From Bacillaceae bacterium JMAK1 (GTDB lineage: Bacteria > Bacillota > Bacilli > Bacillales > Marinococcaceae): 64,000 nucleotides of DNA. Where the stretch lies: positions 248,001 through 312,000 of the forward strand of contig JIBW01000003.1 in assembly GCA_012970285.1 (NCBI GenBank), in the 5' to 3' direction. The number at the start of each line of letters is the position of its first letter. Positions within the stretch are counted from its first letter, which is position 1. This document shows positions 34,079 through 43,134 of the stretch, in pieces. A program made the position numbers and the translations under genes. A model generated the notes under the pieces. The model ran no database searches. It had not been told where the DNA came from and worked only from the letters and a program-made list of their open reading frames with translations.

Positions 34079-34154
34079 CTATCGAATGGAATACGTATTC
34101 GGAATCAATTTTTGAAGGTTACTCTTTTTATTCAGAAGTACGTACATTCGATAG
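34079..34154 (+). other. Long-range stem in the 5' region of the DUF4190 gene
   Basis: CTATCGAATG (34079-34088) pairs with CATTCGATAG (34145-34154) across 56 nt; the 3' arm touches the ribosome site AGGAGG (34153-34158) of the next gene. Could affect translation or merely be chance. Confidence 0.35.
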
Positions 34155-34164
34155 GAGGAATCTA

Positions 34165-34392
34165 ATGAACGGGAAAGCAATTGCTTCAGTGATATTAGGT
34201 CTCGTCTCATTTTTTGTTTCATGGATTGGATTTTTAACTGGCGTGGTAGGACTCGTATTAGGAATAATGGCAGTGCGGGAACCAAACGGTGGCGGATTAG
34301 CGATCACAGGAATTGTGATTAGTGGGTTATCTGTTTTCTTAAACATTTTACTCATCATTTTTGGTGTCGCATTCCTCGGGTTCTTACTCTAG
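34165..34392 (+). CDS. DUF4190-type small membrane protein
   Basis: Protein of 75 residues with two long hydrophobic helices: about 5-35 (ASVILGLVSFFVSWIGFLTG) and about 45-75, separated by the polar turn AVREPNGGGLAITG that marks DUF4190 proteins. The N-terminal NGKAIASVILG motif also fits. Function is unknown. AGGAGG lies 6 nt before ATG; a strong terminator follows. Confidence 0.8.
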   Translation: MNGKAIASVILGLVSFFVSWIGFLTGVVGLVLGIMAVREPNGGGLAITGIVISGLSVFLNILLIIFGVAFLGFLL

Positions 34393-34393
34393 T

Positions 34394-34435
34394 AAACAGA
34401 GCGATCGATGTTACAATCGATCGCTCTGTTTTTTC
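34394..34435. terminator. Bidirectional terminator
   Basis: An AAACAGAGCGATCGAT stem of 15-16 bp with a 6-nt loop and TTTTTT tail; it ends right at the stop of the minus-strand chemoreceptor gene, so it may serve both. Confidence 0.85.
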
Positions 34436-35707
34436 TTAAAGCTGTTCGGTGAGTTGTAGGTCGGTTAATTCATTCGATAATGTTGTTAAGGAATTAAATT
34501 CTCGCAATAATTCTTCGAAATGGTTTTGATAATCTGAAACGAACATAGAGAAGCTCTCAATTGCTTCATAATTAACAGCAACGCGTTTTGAAGTTTCATT
34601 TAAACGCTCATTCATAGCAGCAGTTAACGTGTTCATTGCAAGAGCCCGCTCACTTAGAGCTGTAATATCTTCGTTTACATTTGATACGAGTAATTGTGTG
34701 TCCGTAATTTGTGTTCGTATGTTTTCCAATGCTGATTGCGTATCAGCGGCAAGGTTCCCAACTTCTTTAGCAACAACCGCAAACCCTCTTCCGTACTCCC
34801 CAGCGCGTGATGACTCAATGGATGCATTTAACGATAAAACTTTTGTTTTTTTCGAGATCTCCCAGATCGTTTGTGTGATTTTACCGATATTTACTGAGCT
34901 TTCTTGAAGGTGCCCAAGCTGGTTTTTTGATTCTTCTACTTCAGCGACCATTTCATGGAGGCGTTTAATGGACGTTGTTGTTTCGTCTTGAGTCAGCTTC
35001 ATTTCTGAACTCATTGCAAGCGAGTCTTTGAGTAATTGTTGAAGGGATGCAGTCATGCGTTCGGTTTCTCGCTTTTGTGTTGATACTTTATCTTTCATTA
35101 AGTCAGATTGCGCTTTCAAACTCTCAGCGGTATCAGAAAGCTTTAAGTTTTGCGCTTTTCGTGCTTCATTAAAGTGTAGTAAGGATGTTGAGTACGATTC
35201 AATATAGGTTGTAATGGCAAGTTGCATATCGATTGAACAGAGGCGTTTAAATGCGTGATAGGTTTCAACGGCTTCAGTTGTTTCCATCTCACGTAAAAGA
35301 ATCGTTAACATTTCAGTTTGTAAGTGATTGTATGCGGCCAAATACCATCGTTCGTTAAGGCCAATCTGATGATGGATTTGGCCGATTCGAATGCGGCGAT
35401 TTACATAGTCATGTCCAACTTCACCTTGAAACATATCGAGAATGTATTCTGAGAACGTTTGCTTTAATCGCTCAGTGGATGAATATTGATCTATAATGTC
35501 GCGCAATTGTTCTTGTGCCAATATAGGTTCGTAAAATGTATCAACGAGTGAAGAGATGTGAGGTTCAATGATTGAACGAACATCTGTTAATTGTTCAATG
35601 TCTTCAAAGGAAAGACCTGTAAAAAGAATCATGTCACGGTAATCACTTTGTATAAGATCTTCGAACTCTTCTTTTAATTGTGGCGCTTCTTTCACAAGAT
35701 TAGTCAT
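34436..35707 (-). CDS. Globin-coupled chemoreceptor (HemAT-like)
   Basis: Soluble sensor of about 423 residues. The N-terminal globin sensor covers about 25-175, with the likely haem proximal His112 in GQIHHQIGL and the distal Tyr59 in DTFYEPIL, both matching B. subtilis HemAT positions. A coiled linker leads to the MCP signalling domain (about 220-423), whose hairpin tip contains SLNASIESSRAGEYGRGFAVVA-like sequence (22 residues near 295-316) that contacts CheA/CheW. There are no membrane segments. It should sense oxygen for aerotaxis. ATG 35707 follows GGGAGG. Confidence 0.92.
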   Translation of the reverse strand: MTNLVKEAPQLKEEFEDLIQSDYRDMILFTGLSFEDIEQLTDVRSIIEPHISSLVDTFYEPILAQEQLRDIIDQYSSTERLKQTFSEYILDMFQGEVGHDYVNRRIRIGQIHHQIGLNERWYLAAYNHLQTEMLTILLREMETTEAVETYHAFKRLCSIDMQLAITTYIESYSTSLLHFNEARKAQNLKLSDTAESLKAQSDLMKDKVSTQKRETERMTASLQQLLKDSLAMSSEMKLTQDETTTSIKRLHEMVAEVEESKNQLGHLQESSVNIGKITQTIWEISKKTKVLSLNASIESSRAGEYGRGFAVVAKEVGNLAADTQSALENIRTQITDTQLLVSNVNEDITALSERALAMNTLTAAMNERLNETSKRVAVNYEAIESFSMFVSDYQNHFEELLREFNSLTTLSNELTDLQLTEQL

Positions 35708-35751
35708 AGTAAGCCTCCCTACTCTATTCATCGGTTAACCATTTGCTTTTT

Positions 35752-37314
35752 TTAAGACTTCAATTCGTAGGCGCATAACGCAACTTCAATGGATAATCGC
35801 TGAAAGGAGTCTACATTCAGCTTACAACCGAGTAGTTGTTCAATTTTGGAAAGTCTATGGTAGAGCGTTTGTCGCGCTATGTTCAGTGTTTCTGCTGTCT
35901 TTTGTTTGGAGCAATTGTTTTGCAAATACACTTTTAATGTACACAACAGTTCATTTCGATTCCGAACATTATCAAGATAGAGGTTCTTAAGTTGTTGTCG
36001 AATAAAACGGTCCAATTCATCGTTGCTATTCGTTAGTAACAGTTGATAAATCCCTAGTTCGTCATAAAAGTAAGGCGTATCAAATGACGTATGATGGAGT
36101 TGAATAACCAGTTCGGCTTCACTAGAAGCTTCTTTTACTTGATGTAATTTGCTCTTTTGGCTACTAAAAGATAGATGGAAGTTGTTCAATGATTCCGTTG
36201 AAGACATTTTAGCTAGAAAAAAATCATAAAAGCTTCTGTTGCATGTCTTTGATTCGATAATAAAAAGAAGGATGGTATCATGATGGATTGTTATAAATAC
36301 AGGAATGGCTTTTTGTTCAAACAGAGCACGAATTCGTTGGATTACATAATATTGATCACTGTTTTCAACAATCGAATGACCGTGTTGTACCTTACAAATT
36401 CGATAATAAAAAGGCGCTTGAACAGACGGATAACGACGTTCAATTGTCGTTAGAATTTCTCGCTCATTACATGAACGATCGCTCATTAAATCCAAAATCC
36501 AACGATTATTTTGGAGAAGAGATTTTTCTTCGTTATATGTACGACGCAATATCATTTGTGCAAGGGCAATCGAGGCTCGATCGAGGATGAGCTTTTCGAA
36601 TGAAGTGACTTCTGAATGCTCAATCAACAAATAGCCCCATATTTGACCCATTGCTTCAATCGTTTGAACGTAATAGGTCACACAATCGATCGTCCAATAC
36701 GATAACTCTGAATACTGATCACGGTGTTGCTCGACTTGTTTTTGAAGAAATTGAATGTCTTCTTTAGGTTTTACTGGCACACAATAAGGCGTTTCGTTTT
36801 GAAGAGGTAGATACATTAATGGATACGGAATCACTTCTTTAATTTTTTTTATGAGCTTAAGTGTTCCTTGTTTGTGTAGCGTAAGCTTTTGAAATGATTT
36901 TGATAGATCATCGAGTTCAAGCAATTGATGGTGATGGCGGTCAATGAGGAACGCGTGAATATCTTGAGTCAGATCAACAAATCGAACGACCTTATCAAAG
37001 ACAATGATCGGAAACTGGTGTTCATTTGCATACTCAATGACAGATGTCGGTACAGAGTGAATGTGTGTACCAAGTTCAAAACAAAGCGCTGTTGCTCCTT
37101 GATCAATTAAACCTTTCACATAATGGAGAACATTATCGTTTTGAATGCCCGCACCAGTACTTAAAATTAATTCGTTTCCGTGAATTAGTGCTTCAAAGTT
37201 CGGTACATCAAGAATATGGACCCAACGAATCGAGCGGTCGAGGCCCTGTTCACCACTAACAATTCGTGCTGTGTTGAACAGGGGCCGAGTAAGAACTTCC
37301 TGAACAGAGATCAT
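35752..37314 (-). CDS. PucR family transcriptional regulator
   Basis: Regulator of about 520 residues. The N-terminal PucR purine catabolism domain is about 5-125 (SVQEVLTRPLFNTARIVSG, HGNELILSTGAG). A middle GAF/GGDEF-like region follows, and the C-terminal HTH_30 domain is about 455-515 (TLKVYLQNNCSKQKTAETLN, then ARQTLYHRLSKIEQLLG). Such proteins control use of purines, proline, GABA or similar nitrogen sources. It is divergent from the omega-aminotransferase gene, its probable target. ATG 37314 follows AGGAGG by 6 nt. Confidence 0.9.
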   Translation of the reverse strand: MISVQEVLTRPLFNTARIVSGEQGLDRSIRWVHILDVPNFEALIHGNELILSTGAGIQNDNVLHYVKGLIDQGATALCFELGTHIHSVPTSVIEYANEHQFPIIVFDKVVRFVDLTQDIHAFLIDRHHHQLLELDDLSKSFQKLTLHKQGTLKLIKKIKEVIPYPLMYLPLQNETPYCVPVKPKEDIQFLQKQVEQHRDQYSELSYWTIDCVTYYVQTIEAMGQIWGYLLIEHSEVTSFEKLILDRASIALAQMILRRTYNEEKSLLQNNRWILDLMSDRSCNEREILTTIERRYPSVQAPFYYRICKVQHGHSIVENSDQYYVIQRIRALFEQKAIPVFITIHHDTILLFIIESKTCNRSFYDFFLAKMSSTESLNNFHLSFSSQKSKLHQVKEASSEAELVIQLHHTSFDTPYFYDELGIYQLLLTNSNDELDRFIRQQLKNLYLDNVRNRNELLCTLKVYLQNNCSKQKTAETLNIARQTLYHRLSKIEQLLGCKLNVDSFQRLSIEVALCAYELKS

Positions 37315-37427
37315 GGGCAACCTCCTAAAGTGTCAAGTCTTTAGTTATAAGATTAGACAACATGTAAAAGGAAATCAATCAGAATATTTGGTATAGTTTG
37401 TGTAAAATAACGGATGGAGGCTTGAGC

Positions 37428-38786
37428 ATGGGTGACAAAACAGTCGTGTCAAATGAGGAAATGGTCGAGAAAGATCGTCGTTTGCTTTGGCATCATATGA
37501 CTCCTTATCAAGAAAATAGTGGAGCGATGATTGTTGATAAAGCAAAAGGAGCATGGATTGAAGATCTTGATGGAAACCGTTTTTTAGATGCGATGGCTGG
37601 GTTATGGTGTGTAAATGCGGGCTATGGAAGAGAAGAGTTGGCTGAGGCGGCCTTCGAGCAATTAAAGAAAATGCCTTTTTACCCGTTAACACAAAGTCAT
37701 TTGCCGGCAATCCGTCTTGCGGATAAGTTAAATGAATGGCTTGGAGAAGAGTATCGCTTTTCGTTCTCTAATAGCGGCTCAGAAGCGAATGAAACTGCCT
37801 TTAAGATCGCTCGTCAATATCATTACCAAAATGGCGATCAAGGACGATATAAAGTCATTTCAAGATACCGCGCCTATCACGGGACGACGCTTGGGGCATT
37901 ATCAGCTACCGGTCAACCACAACGGAAGTATCGGTATGAGCCACTTGTTCCAGGATTTACTCATGTTACGGCACCCGATTCATACCGTGTACCTGAGGAG
38001 CATACAGAAGAAAGCTGGAGTAAACATTGTGCACATGAAATTGAACAGACCATTCGGTGGGAAAGACCGGAAACGGTTGCAGCTGTCATTATGGAACCGA
38101 TTATTACAGGTGGTGGCGTACTCATGCCACATCCGTCGTATCTAAAGGAAGTTGAATCCATATGTAAGAAGTATGGTGTATTGCTCATAATTGATGAAGT
38201 CATTTGCGGTTTTGGACGTACGGGTAAGCCGTTTACATTTCAACACTATGACATTTCTCCAGACATCGTGACAATGGCAAAAGGGATTACGAGTGCGTAT
38301 TTACCCTTATCCGCAACTGCGATGAAACCTTATTTGTTTGAAGTATTTAAAGAAACTGGAGAGAATGATCATTTTAGACATGTGAATACATTTGGCGGAC
38401 ATCCGGCTGCTTGTGAGGTTGCGGTTAAAAACCTTGAAATTATGGAAGAAGAGTCGCTCGTCGAACAATCAAGCGTACAAGGAAAGAAGCTACGGAGCCA
38501 ATTAGAGCCGCTCTTACGTCACCCCCTCGTCGGCGACATCCGGCAGAAAGGCTTGTTGCTTGGTATTGAACTTGTCGAAGATAAGAAAACGAAAGTGCCA
38601 GCTGCACCTGAGGTGATCGCTGATCTAATGAAACGATGTAAACAAAAAGGGTTGATTGTCGGAAAGAATTCCGACACGGTCAGTGGCTATCAGAACGTTA
38701 TTGCGCTTTCGCCGCCACTATCGATTACAGATGAAGATGTAACGTTCATCGCCTCCACATTAAAACAAGTCTTTTCAATTCAATAG
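37428..38786 (+). CDS. Class III aminotransferase (omega-amino acid:pyruvate type)
   Basis: PLP enzyme of about 452 residues. Motifs: LDAMAGLWCVNAGYGR near 52-67, NSGSEANETAFK near 112-123, AYHGTTLGALSATG, the PLP-Asp in IIDEVICGFGRTG near 247-259, the Schiff-base Lys in TMAKGITSAYLP near 279-290, and HVNTFGGHPAAC. It transfers an amino group from an omega-amino acid (beta-alanine, GABA, polyamine derivative) or taurine-like donor to pyruvate or a similar keto acid. GGAGG lies 7 nt before ATG 37428. Divergent PucR regulator suggests nitrogen-source control. Confidence 0.9.
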   Translation: MGDKTVVSNEEMVEKDRRLLWHHMTPYQENSGAMIVDKAKGAWIEDLDGNRFLDAMAGLWCVNAGYGREELAEAAFEQLKKMPFYPLTQSHLPAIRLADKLNEWLGEEYRFSFSNSGSEANETAFKIARQYHYQNGDQGRYKVISRYRAYHGTTLGALSATGQPQRKYRYEPLVPGFTHVTAPDSYRVPEEHTEESWSKHCAHEIEQTIRWERPETVAAVIMEPIITGGGVLMPHPSYLKEVESICKKYGVLLIIDEVICGFGRTGKPFTFQHYDISPDIVTMAKGITSAYLPLSATAMKPYLFEVFKETGENDHFRHVNTFGGHPAACEVAVKNLEIMEEESLVEQSSVQGKKLRSQLEPLLRHPLVGDIRQKGLLLGIELVEDKKTKVPAAPEVIADLMKRCKQKGLIVGKNSDTVSGYQNVIALSPPLSITDEDVTFIASTLKQVFSIQ

Positions 38787-38793
38787 AGTAGGG

Positions 38794-38831
38794 AAAAGAA
38801 TGCTGTGATGATGTTCACAGCATTCTTTTTT
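38794..38831 (+). terminator. Terminator after the aminotransferase
   Basis: An AAAGAATGCTGTGA / TCACAGCATTCTTT stem of 14 bp with a 6-nt loop, followed by TTTT. Confidence 0.85.
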
Positions 38832-38922
38832 GTGTATTCACGAACGTAATACAAATAATGATAGATTTTTTATCAAAGAAAATTTAGAATATTAAGTATA
38901 AACTACGTAAGGAGTGATTGCG

Positions 38923-39870
38923 ATGGCATTAGATCCTACTGTGAAAGCGATTTTGGAGGAGATGGAGAACCAAGGTTTACCAGGACTTGAAACGTTAAGT
39001 CCAGAAGAGGCAAGAGCGAACCGTAGGATAGGTACTGATGATGGCCAAGTCGTTGAAGAGGTAAAGCGAGTAGAAAACTTGTCTTTCGAGAGTGAAGGAT
39101 ACACGATTCCAGTGCGAGTTTATCAGCCAGAAGGTACAACCCCTCAACCGGTACTCGTTTACTTTCATGGTGGAGGCTGGGTGCTTGGCGATTTAGATTC
39201 CCATGACCCAGTGTGTCGTCGAATTGCGAACGCAAGTCAATCGACCGTCATTTCAGTCGAGTACCGGCTTGCTCCAGAATACCCGTTTCCAGCTGCTGTT
39301 TATGATTGTTACAATGCCGTCCATTGGGTACGAGAGCAAGCAGAGGCTCTTGGCATTGACCATGAAAGAGTCGCCGTCGGTGGAGATAGTGCTGGAGGCA
39401 ATCTAGCAACAGTTGTCACACATCTGTTAAAAGAAAGAAACGAACCGCTTCCTGTTTATCAGTTACTCATCTATCCTTCGGTTGATTTTACGAAGAAGTA
39501 TCCATCTGATGAGAAGAACAAGGAAGGCTTGTTCTTAACGGGGGAGGCGATGAGCTATTTCCGTAAGCACTATTTGAGTCAGAAAGAGGATAAATTCAAT
39601 CCACTTGCTTCTCCAATGGTACGTGAAGATGTGACGGGATTACCTCCAGCGCTTATTATTACAGCTGAATATGATCCACTACGAGATCAAGGCGAGGCGT
39701 ATGCCACTCGATTGAAAGAAGCGGGGAATGATGTGACGTATATAGATTATAAAGGAATGGTTCATGGGTTCATCAGTATGGCGAATCTTGTCCCTCAAGG
39801 TGCTGAGGCTTTGACAGAAGCAGGACGTGCACTTCAATCCCGTTACAATGAGGTAAAAGCAGGGAAGTAA
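38923..39870 (+). CDS. Alpha/beta hydrolase (HSL family esterase)
   Basis: Esterase of about 315 residues of the hormone-sensitive lipase group. The oxyanion motif is YFHGGGWVLGDLDSHD near 80-95, the nucleophile Ser in GGDSAGGNLA near 155-164, the catalytic Asp in TAEYDPLRDQ near 250, and His in MVHGFISM near 280. Length (about 310) matches the family. It hydrolyses short-chain esters; substrate not predictable. ATG 38923 follows AAGGAGTGAT. Confidence 0.88.
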   Translation: MALDPTVKAILEEMENQGLPGLETLSPEEARANRRIGTDDGQVVEEVKRVENLSFESEGYTIPVRVYQPEGTTPQPVLVYFHGGGWVLGDLDSHDPVCRRIANASQSTVISVEYRLAPEYPFPAAVYDCYNAVHWVREQAEALGIDHERVAVGGDSAGGNLATVVTHLLKERNEPLPVYQLLIYPSVDFTKKYPSDEKNKEGLFLTGEAMSYFRKHYLSQKEDKFNPLASPMVREDVTGLPPALIITAEYDPLRDQGEAYATRLKEAGNDVTYIDYKGMVHGFISMANLVPQGAEALTEAGRALQSRYNEVKAGK

Positions 39871-39874
39871 AAGC

Positions 39875-39920
39875 AAACAAGCAAGGGTAGGAGTGTTCAT
39901 CTTACCCTTGCTTGTTTAAT
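39875..39920. terminator. Bidirectional terminator
   Basis: A perfect AAACAAGCAAGGGTA stem of 15 bp, 13-nt loop, between convergent genes. Its right arm overlaps the stop region of the DUF3021 gene. Confidence 0.82.
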
Positions 39921-40312
39921 GATTGATTCAATTTGTTTTCCATTCGCTTGTAGTACAAGTAGAAACAAATCCAATGGATGCAATAGAGGATTGTAAAGGT
40001 ACTAATTGCAATAGCAGCGGCTGTCGAGCTAAATGGAAACCAACCTACAGCATAAGCAATGGTAAACCATACGACAATGGACAAAGCATAGTGAATCGCT
40101 GTTGCAGAAAGTAGGCTCAACGATTCATTTTCAAAGATGAGCGCAGAGATCGCAAAGTAAATGCCCATTGATATACTACCTAGCATTTGTGTCCAAAGGT
40201 AATAAGAGCTTGGGTTAATATCGTTTATCATGAGAATCGTTAGGGCAATAAACATAATAAATCCACCAGCTGCAATACCAGCTAATACACGAAAAAATAA
40301 TTCTCGAATCAT
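39902..40312 (-). CDS. DUF3021 membrane protein
   Basis: Protein of 136 residues with four hydrophobic helices (about 10-30, 40-60, 68-90, 98-120). The pattern and the C-terminal basic YYKRMENKLN fit DUF3021. In Firmicutes this protein is nearly always encoded next to a LytTR-domain regulator and is thought to hold the regulator at the membrane or to inhibit it; the same pairing is seen here, 4 nt apart. GGAAGGATGA precedes ATG. Confidence 0.85.
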   Translation of the reverse strand: MIRELFFRVLAGIAAGGFIMFIALTILMINDINPSSYYLWTQMLGSISMGIYFAISALIFENESLSLLSATAIHYALSIVVWFTIAYAVGWFPFSSTAAAIAISTFTILYCIHWICFYLYYKRMENKLNQSLNKQG

Positions 40313-40316
40313 AGGG

Positions 40317-40772
40317 TCATCCTTCCAGCAATTTTTGACGAAGCGGTTTTACATATTTACGTGATACATACTCTTTTTCCCCTGATTTAAAAAACACACA
40401 GAGATTTCCGTTAAAAGAAACTTCGAAACGTTCAATTTGATTTAAGTTTCCAAGAACGGACTTTGAAAAGCGTATGAACTGATGAGAAACGAGTTGCTCT
40501 TCGAGTTCATAAAGTTTTTGTTTAATTTCTGCGCGTTCCCCTGCAAATACCGCAAATACTTTCCGTTCTTCTGCAACAATATAATCGATTGTTTTCGGTT
40601 CAAGAACGATGGATGAATCGTCTGTTTCTGCAATGATTCTTCGTTGTGTCGTTGGTTCTTGATAGGCATGTACATGCTTAATAAATGATTCGACTTGATT
40701 GGACCATTCTTTCGCATGAATCGTCACACTCGTATCATTGTGTTTTGAATCCAAGTCTAGCTCGATGCGCAT
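40317..40772 (-). CDS. LytTR DNA-binding domain regulator
   Basis: Stand-alone LytTR protein of about 151 residues. The N-terminal 50 residues are not a receiver domain; the LytTR beta-fold covers about 50-150: IVLEPKTIDYIVAEERKVFA, the KLYELEEQL helix, FIRFSKSVLGNLNQIERF (the typical FxRxHRSxLVNL segment), and FKSGEKEYVSRKYVKPLRQ. It is paired with a DUF3021 membrane protein, the known layout of a two-gene membrane-controlled switch. ATG 40772 is chosen. Confidence 0.87.
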   Translation of the reverse strand: MRIELDLDSKHNDTSVTIHAKEWSNQVESFIKHVHAYQEPTTQRRIIAETDDSSIVLEPKTIDYIVAEERKVFAVFAGERAEIKQKLYELEEQLVSHQFIRFSKSVLGNLNQIERFEVSFNGNLCVFFKSGEKEYVSRKYVKPLRQKLLEG

Positions 40773-40787
40773 ATGATCGATCACCTC

Positions 40788-40816
40788 TTAATATTTTCGC
40801 ATCTACCTTATGTCAA
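40788..40816 (-). promoter_or_regulatory. Promoter-like sequence before the LytTR gene
   Basis: On the minus strand TTGACA (40816-40811), a 17-nt spacer and TATTAA (40793-40788). The transcript would begin within about 10 nt of the start codon and omit GAGG, so this implies a nearly leaderless message or is not the real promoter. The remaining gap to 41050 is AT-rich without a gene. Confidence 0.35.
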
Positions 40817-41049
40817 ATATTATGTACATGAATGAAAGCTCATCTAGAAGACATAAGTGGTCGAAATCGATGTATTAGATGTCTATACATAGTGTAAGGA
40901 ATATTCATAAGTAGTGGAAGAGAATTTTGAATTCCAAGAAATAGGACTTTAATCTATTTATGAGCTATGTTTATTTGTATTACCAGCATTTTTCTGGATG
41001 TTTTAATGATAAAATCTAAAATATAGAGCTATGACCTGCATCAAATCTA

Positions 41050-41078
41050 TTGAACTAGTTAGATAATAATGGTAAATT
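41050..41078 (+). promoter_or_regulatory. Promoter of the AraC-type response regulator
   Basis: TTGAAC (41050-41055), a 17-nt spacer and TAAATT (41073-41078), about 50 nt before the GTG start. Confidence 0.5.
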
Positions 41079-41131
41079 AGTATCAATAAAAGTATAAGTA
41101 AACACACATGGTAGAAAAGGAATTGATAATT

Positions 41132-42625
41132 GTGAGCACCCAGTTTGTCGTTGCGGATCGAGATCAAAATGACCGAATTGGAATGAAATGGGTCATTGAA
41201 ACTATGGATGACCAACATTTTGTGCGCAATTTTACGACGACTTATGATGAGACCGTTGTGATGTTAGCTCAAAATGAAGCGGATATTGTAATTATAGAAC
41301 TAGATATGATTGCAAGTGAAGATCATGAAGCTTTCGAAAGTACGATTGCACGTTTCCAAGGAACAATTATTGCAGTAGCTACGAAGGCTAATTTTGAGGC
41401 TGGGAAGCGTGCGGTTGAGATCGGAGCTAAGGCGCTACTTCATAAGCCTGTACAAGCGGAAGATTTAAAGCGTGCTGTGTACTCTGTGACGAAGCATGAA
41501 TCTCATTGGCTACAGACGGGCTCACAACTGCCTTCGCTTTCAAAACGAGAGCGACTATTACAACAAATTTATGGCAAAGAGATGCAAAGTGAACTCGAAT
41601 TTAGCATGTTGATGTTCCGAACACGTAATCGAGAGACCGCATTGCTCGTTGATTATTTGTTGCAATTGAGTGCTTTACAGCCGTTCACTCACACGATTAC
41701 GTGTACGGAAGATAGCGTGGTCGTCATTATTGAACAGCAATCAACGAAAACATACAATCTACCAAATGAATGTCTAAACGTATGGCCTTATTATGATCAG
41801 AACCCACTTGTCATCACGTATTTCGTTTCAACGGGTAAAAACACTTATCATCAGGGGTATGTATCATGCCAACGTGTGAATTTACAAACATACTTTAGCG
41901 GTGAAGGAAAAGTGCTATTTGCAAATCAATCAAAAAACGATCGGCACTTTAAATTTCCTTTTCTAACTGTTGAAGATCATCGTCTTCTTCTTTCATTCAT
42001 TCAACATCGAGATGAGTTTAGCTTTAAAGAGTGGTGTAAAGAGTGGCTTCATACGTATGAAGTGGAAGGCCGCAGCTTACTATTTACGAAAAAACGTACT
42101 GCGGTTTGTATCGAATTTTTATACTACGAATTAGATTCATCGATCACAAAGGACGGGAAAGCTGACGTTCAATTAGCTGCAAAAGTTCAAGACATAGGTA
42201 ACGTAGATCATGCTGAGCAAATTTTATCAATACTCACAGAAGCATTTCGAATGATTGTACAGTTACAAGCAAACGAAAAAACGACCATTAGTGTTGAAAT
42301 TGTGAAAACCGCGCTTCACTATATGAAATCAGAATATAACAATCCATTGCTCACTTTAAAAGATGTTGCTGATTATGTTGATCGGAATCCATCGTATTTA
42401 GGACAGTTGTTCGTTCAACATGAGTATGGGACCTTCCGCCAAGTGCTGAGAGATCTTCGGTTAGATGCTGCTAAGAAGAAGCTAACGATGACCAGGCAAT
42501 CTGTAAAACAACTTGCGTATGATGTAGGCTATCGTGATCCAAATTACTTTAGTAGACAATTTAAGGACAAGACAGGTCTATCTCCAAGAGCGTATCGAGA
42601 TGAACATAAAGAGCCCCGCTCCTGA
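41132..42625 (+). CDS. YesN-type response regulator with AraC HTH and Glu-substituted receiver
   Basis: Protein of about 497 residues. Receiver-like domain 1-120: acidic pair D9/D11 in VVADRDQND and Lys105 in LLHKPV are kept, but the phospho-acceptor position in DIVIIELDM is Glu56, not Asp. A long middle region (about 130-390) is unassigned. The C-terminal AraC domain (about 398-492) has two HTHs: LTLKDVADYVDRNPSYLGQL and VKQLAYDVGYRDPNYFSRQF. No histidine kinase gene adjoins. GTG 41132 is preferred, with AAAAGGA about 9 nt upstream; the ATG 24 nt earlier lacks a ribosome site. Likely a phosphorylation-independent regulator. Confidence 0.82.
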   Translation: MSTQFVVADRDQNDRIGMKWVIETMDDQHFVRNFTTTYDETVVMLAQNEADIVIIELDMIASEDHEAFESTIARFQGTIIAVATKANFEAGKRAVEIGAKALLHKPVQAEDLKRAVYSVTKHESHWLQTGSQLPSLSKRERLLQQIYGKEMQSELEFSMLMFRTRNRETALLVDYLLQLSALQPFTHTITCTEDSVVVIIEQQSTKTYNLPNECLNVWPYYDQNPLVITYFVSTGKNTYHQGYVSCQRVNLQTYFSGEGKVLFANQSKNDRHFKFPFLTVEDHRLLLSFIQHRDEFSFKEWCKEWLHTYEVEGRSLLFTKKRTAVCIEFLYYELDSSITKDGKADVQLAAKVQDIGNVDHAEQILSILTEAFRMIVQLQANEKTTISVEIVKTALHYMKSEYNNPLLTLKDVADYVDRNPSYLGQLFVQHEYGTFRQVLRDLRLDAAKKKLTMTRQSVKQLAYDVGYRDPNYFSRQFKDKTGLSPRAYRDEHKEPRS

Positions 42626-42650
42626 ATTTAAATGGAGCGGGGATTTTCAT
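42612..42650 (+). terminator. Terminator after the response regulator
   Basis: A CCCCGCTCC / GGAGCGGGG stem followed by ATTTTCATTT; it overlaps the last codons. Confidence 0.75.
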
Positions 42651-42756
42651 TTGGGTGTATAGTTAGAGGGAAAAAACAACGACTGAGAGAGTCGACTAGG
42701 AAATAGGTTGTTTCAGAAATGGTAGTAGTGGTGTACACATGAAAAGGCAAGAAAAG

Positions 42757-43134
42757 CTAAGTCGAGGTAATCGTTTCTGAAGATTCGGCTGGTTTGGTGT
42801 GTCCAGTAGGATCATCGTACTTTAACTTAAGGAATCTTACGTCATCTCCGATAATCTCTGTAATAAACACTCGTTCACCATCTTCATTGACATAATTGCG
42901 AGTCTGTATTCTACCGATGACTGCTATGAGCGCTCCTTTATGGCAATAATGTGCCGTTGACTCTGCTTGCTTTCGCCAAACTGTACAAGGGACAAAATCA
43001 ACATCAAACTCACCTTTCGCATTTCGGTAGCGTCTTTGAATTGCTAAAGAAAGTTTTACATAAGGCACGCCTGCATGTGTGACTTGTAAATTAGGATCCT
43101 TTGTCATCCTGCCAATGAGAGATACTTGATTCAA
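42757..43134 (-). CDS. ssb: Single-stranded DNA-binding protein (SsbB/YwpH-like)
   Basis: Short SSB of 125 residues with one OB fold: MNQVSLIGRMTKDP at the start, VPYVKLSLAIQRRYRNAKGE, FVPCTVWRKQAESTAHYCHKG near 47-67 and RIQTRNYVNEDGERV near 76-90. The acidic DDDIPF tail of replicative SSB is absent, as in B. subtilis SsbB (YwpH), which coats incoming DNA during transformation. It is a single gene on the minus strand. The 213-bp gap to galU contains AT-rich promoter material for both genes. Confidence 0.9.
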   Translation of the reverse strand: MNQVSLIGRMTKDPNLQVTHAGVPYVKLSLAIQRRYRNAKGEFDVDFVPCTVWRKQAESTAHYCHKGALIAVIGRIQTRNYVNEDGERVFITEIIGDDVRFLKLKYDDPTGHTKPAESSETITST

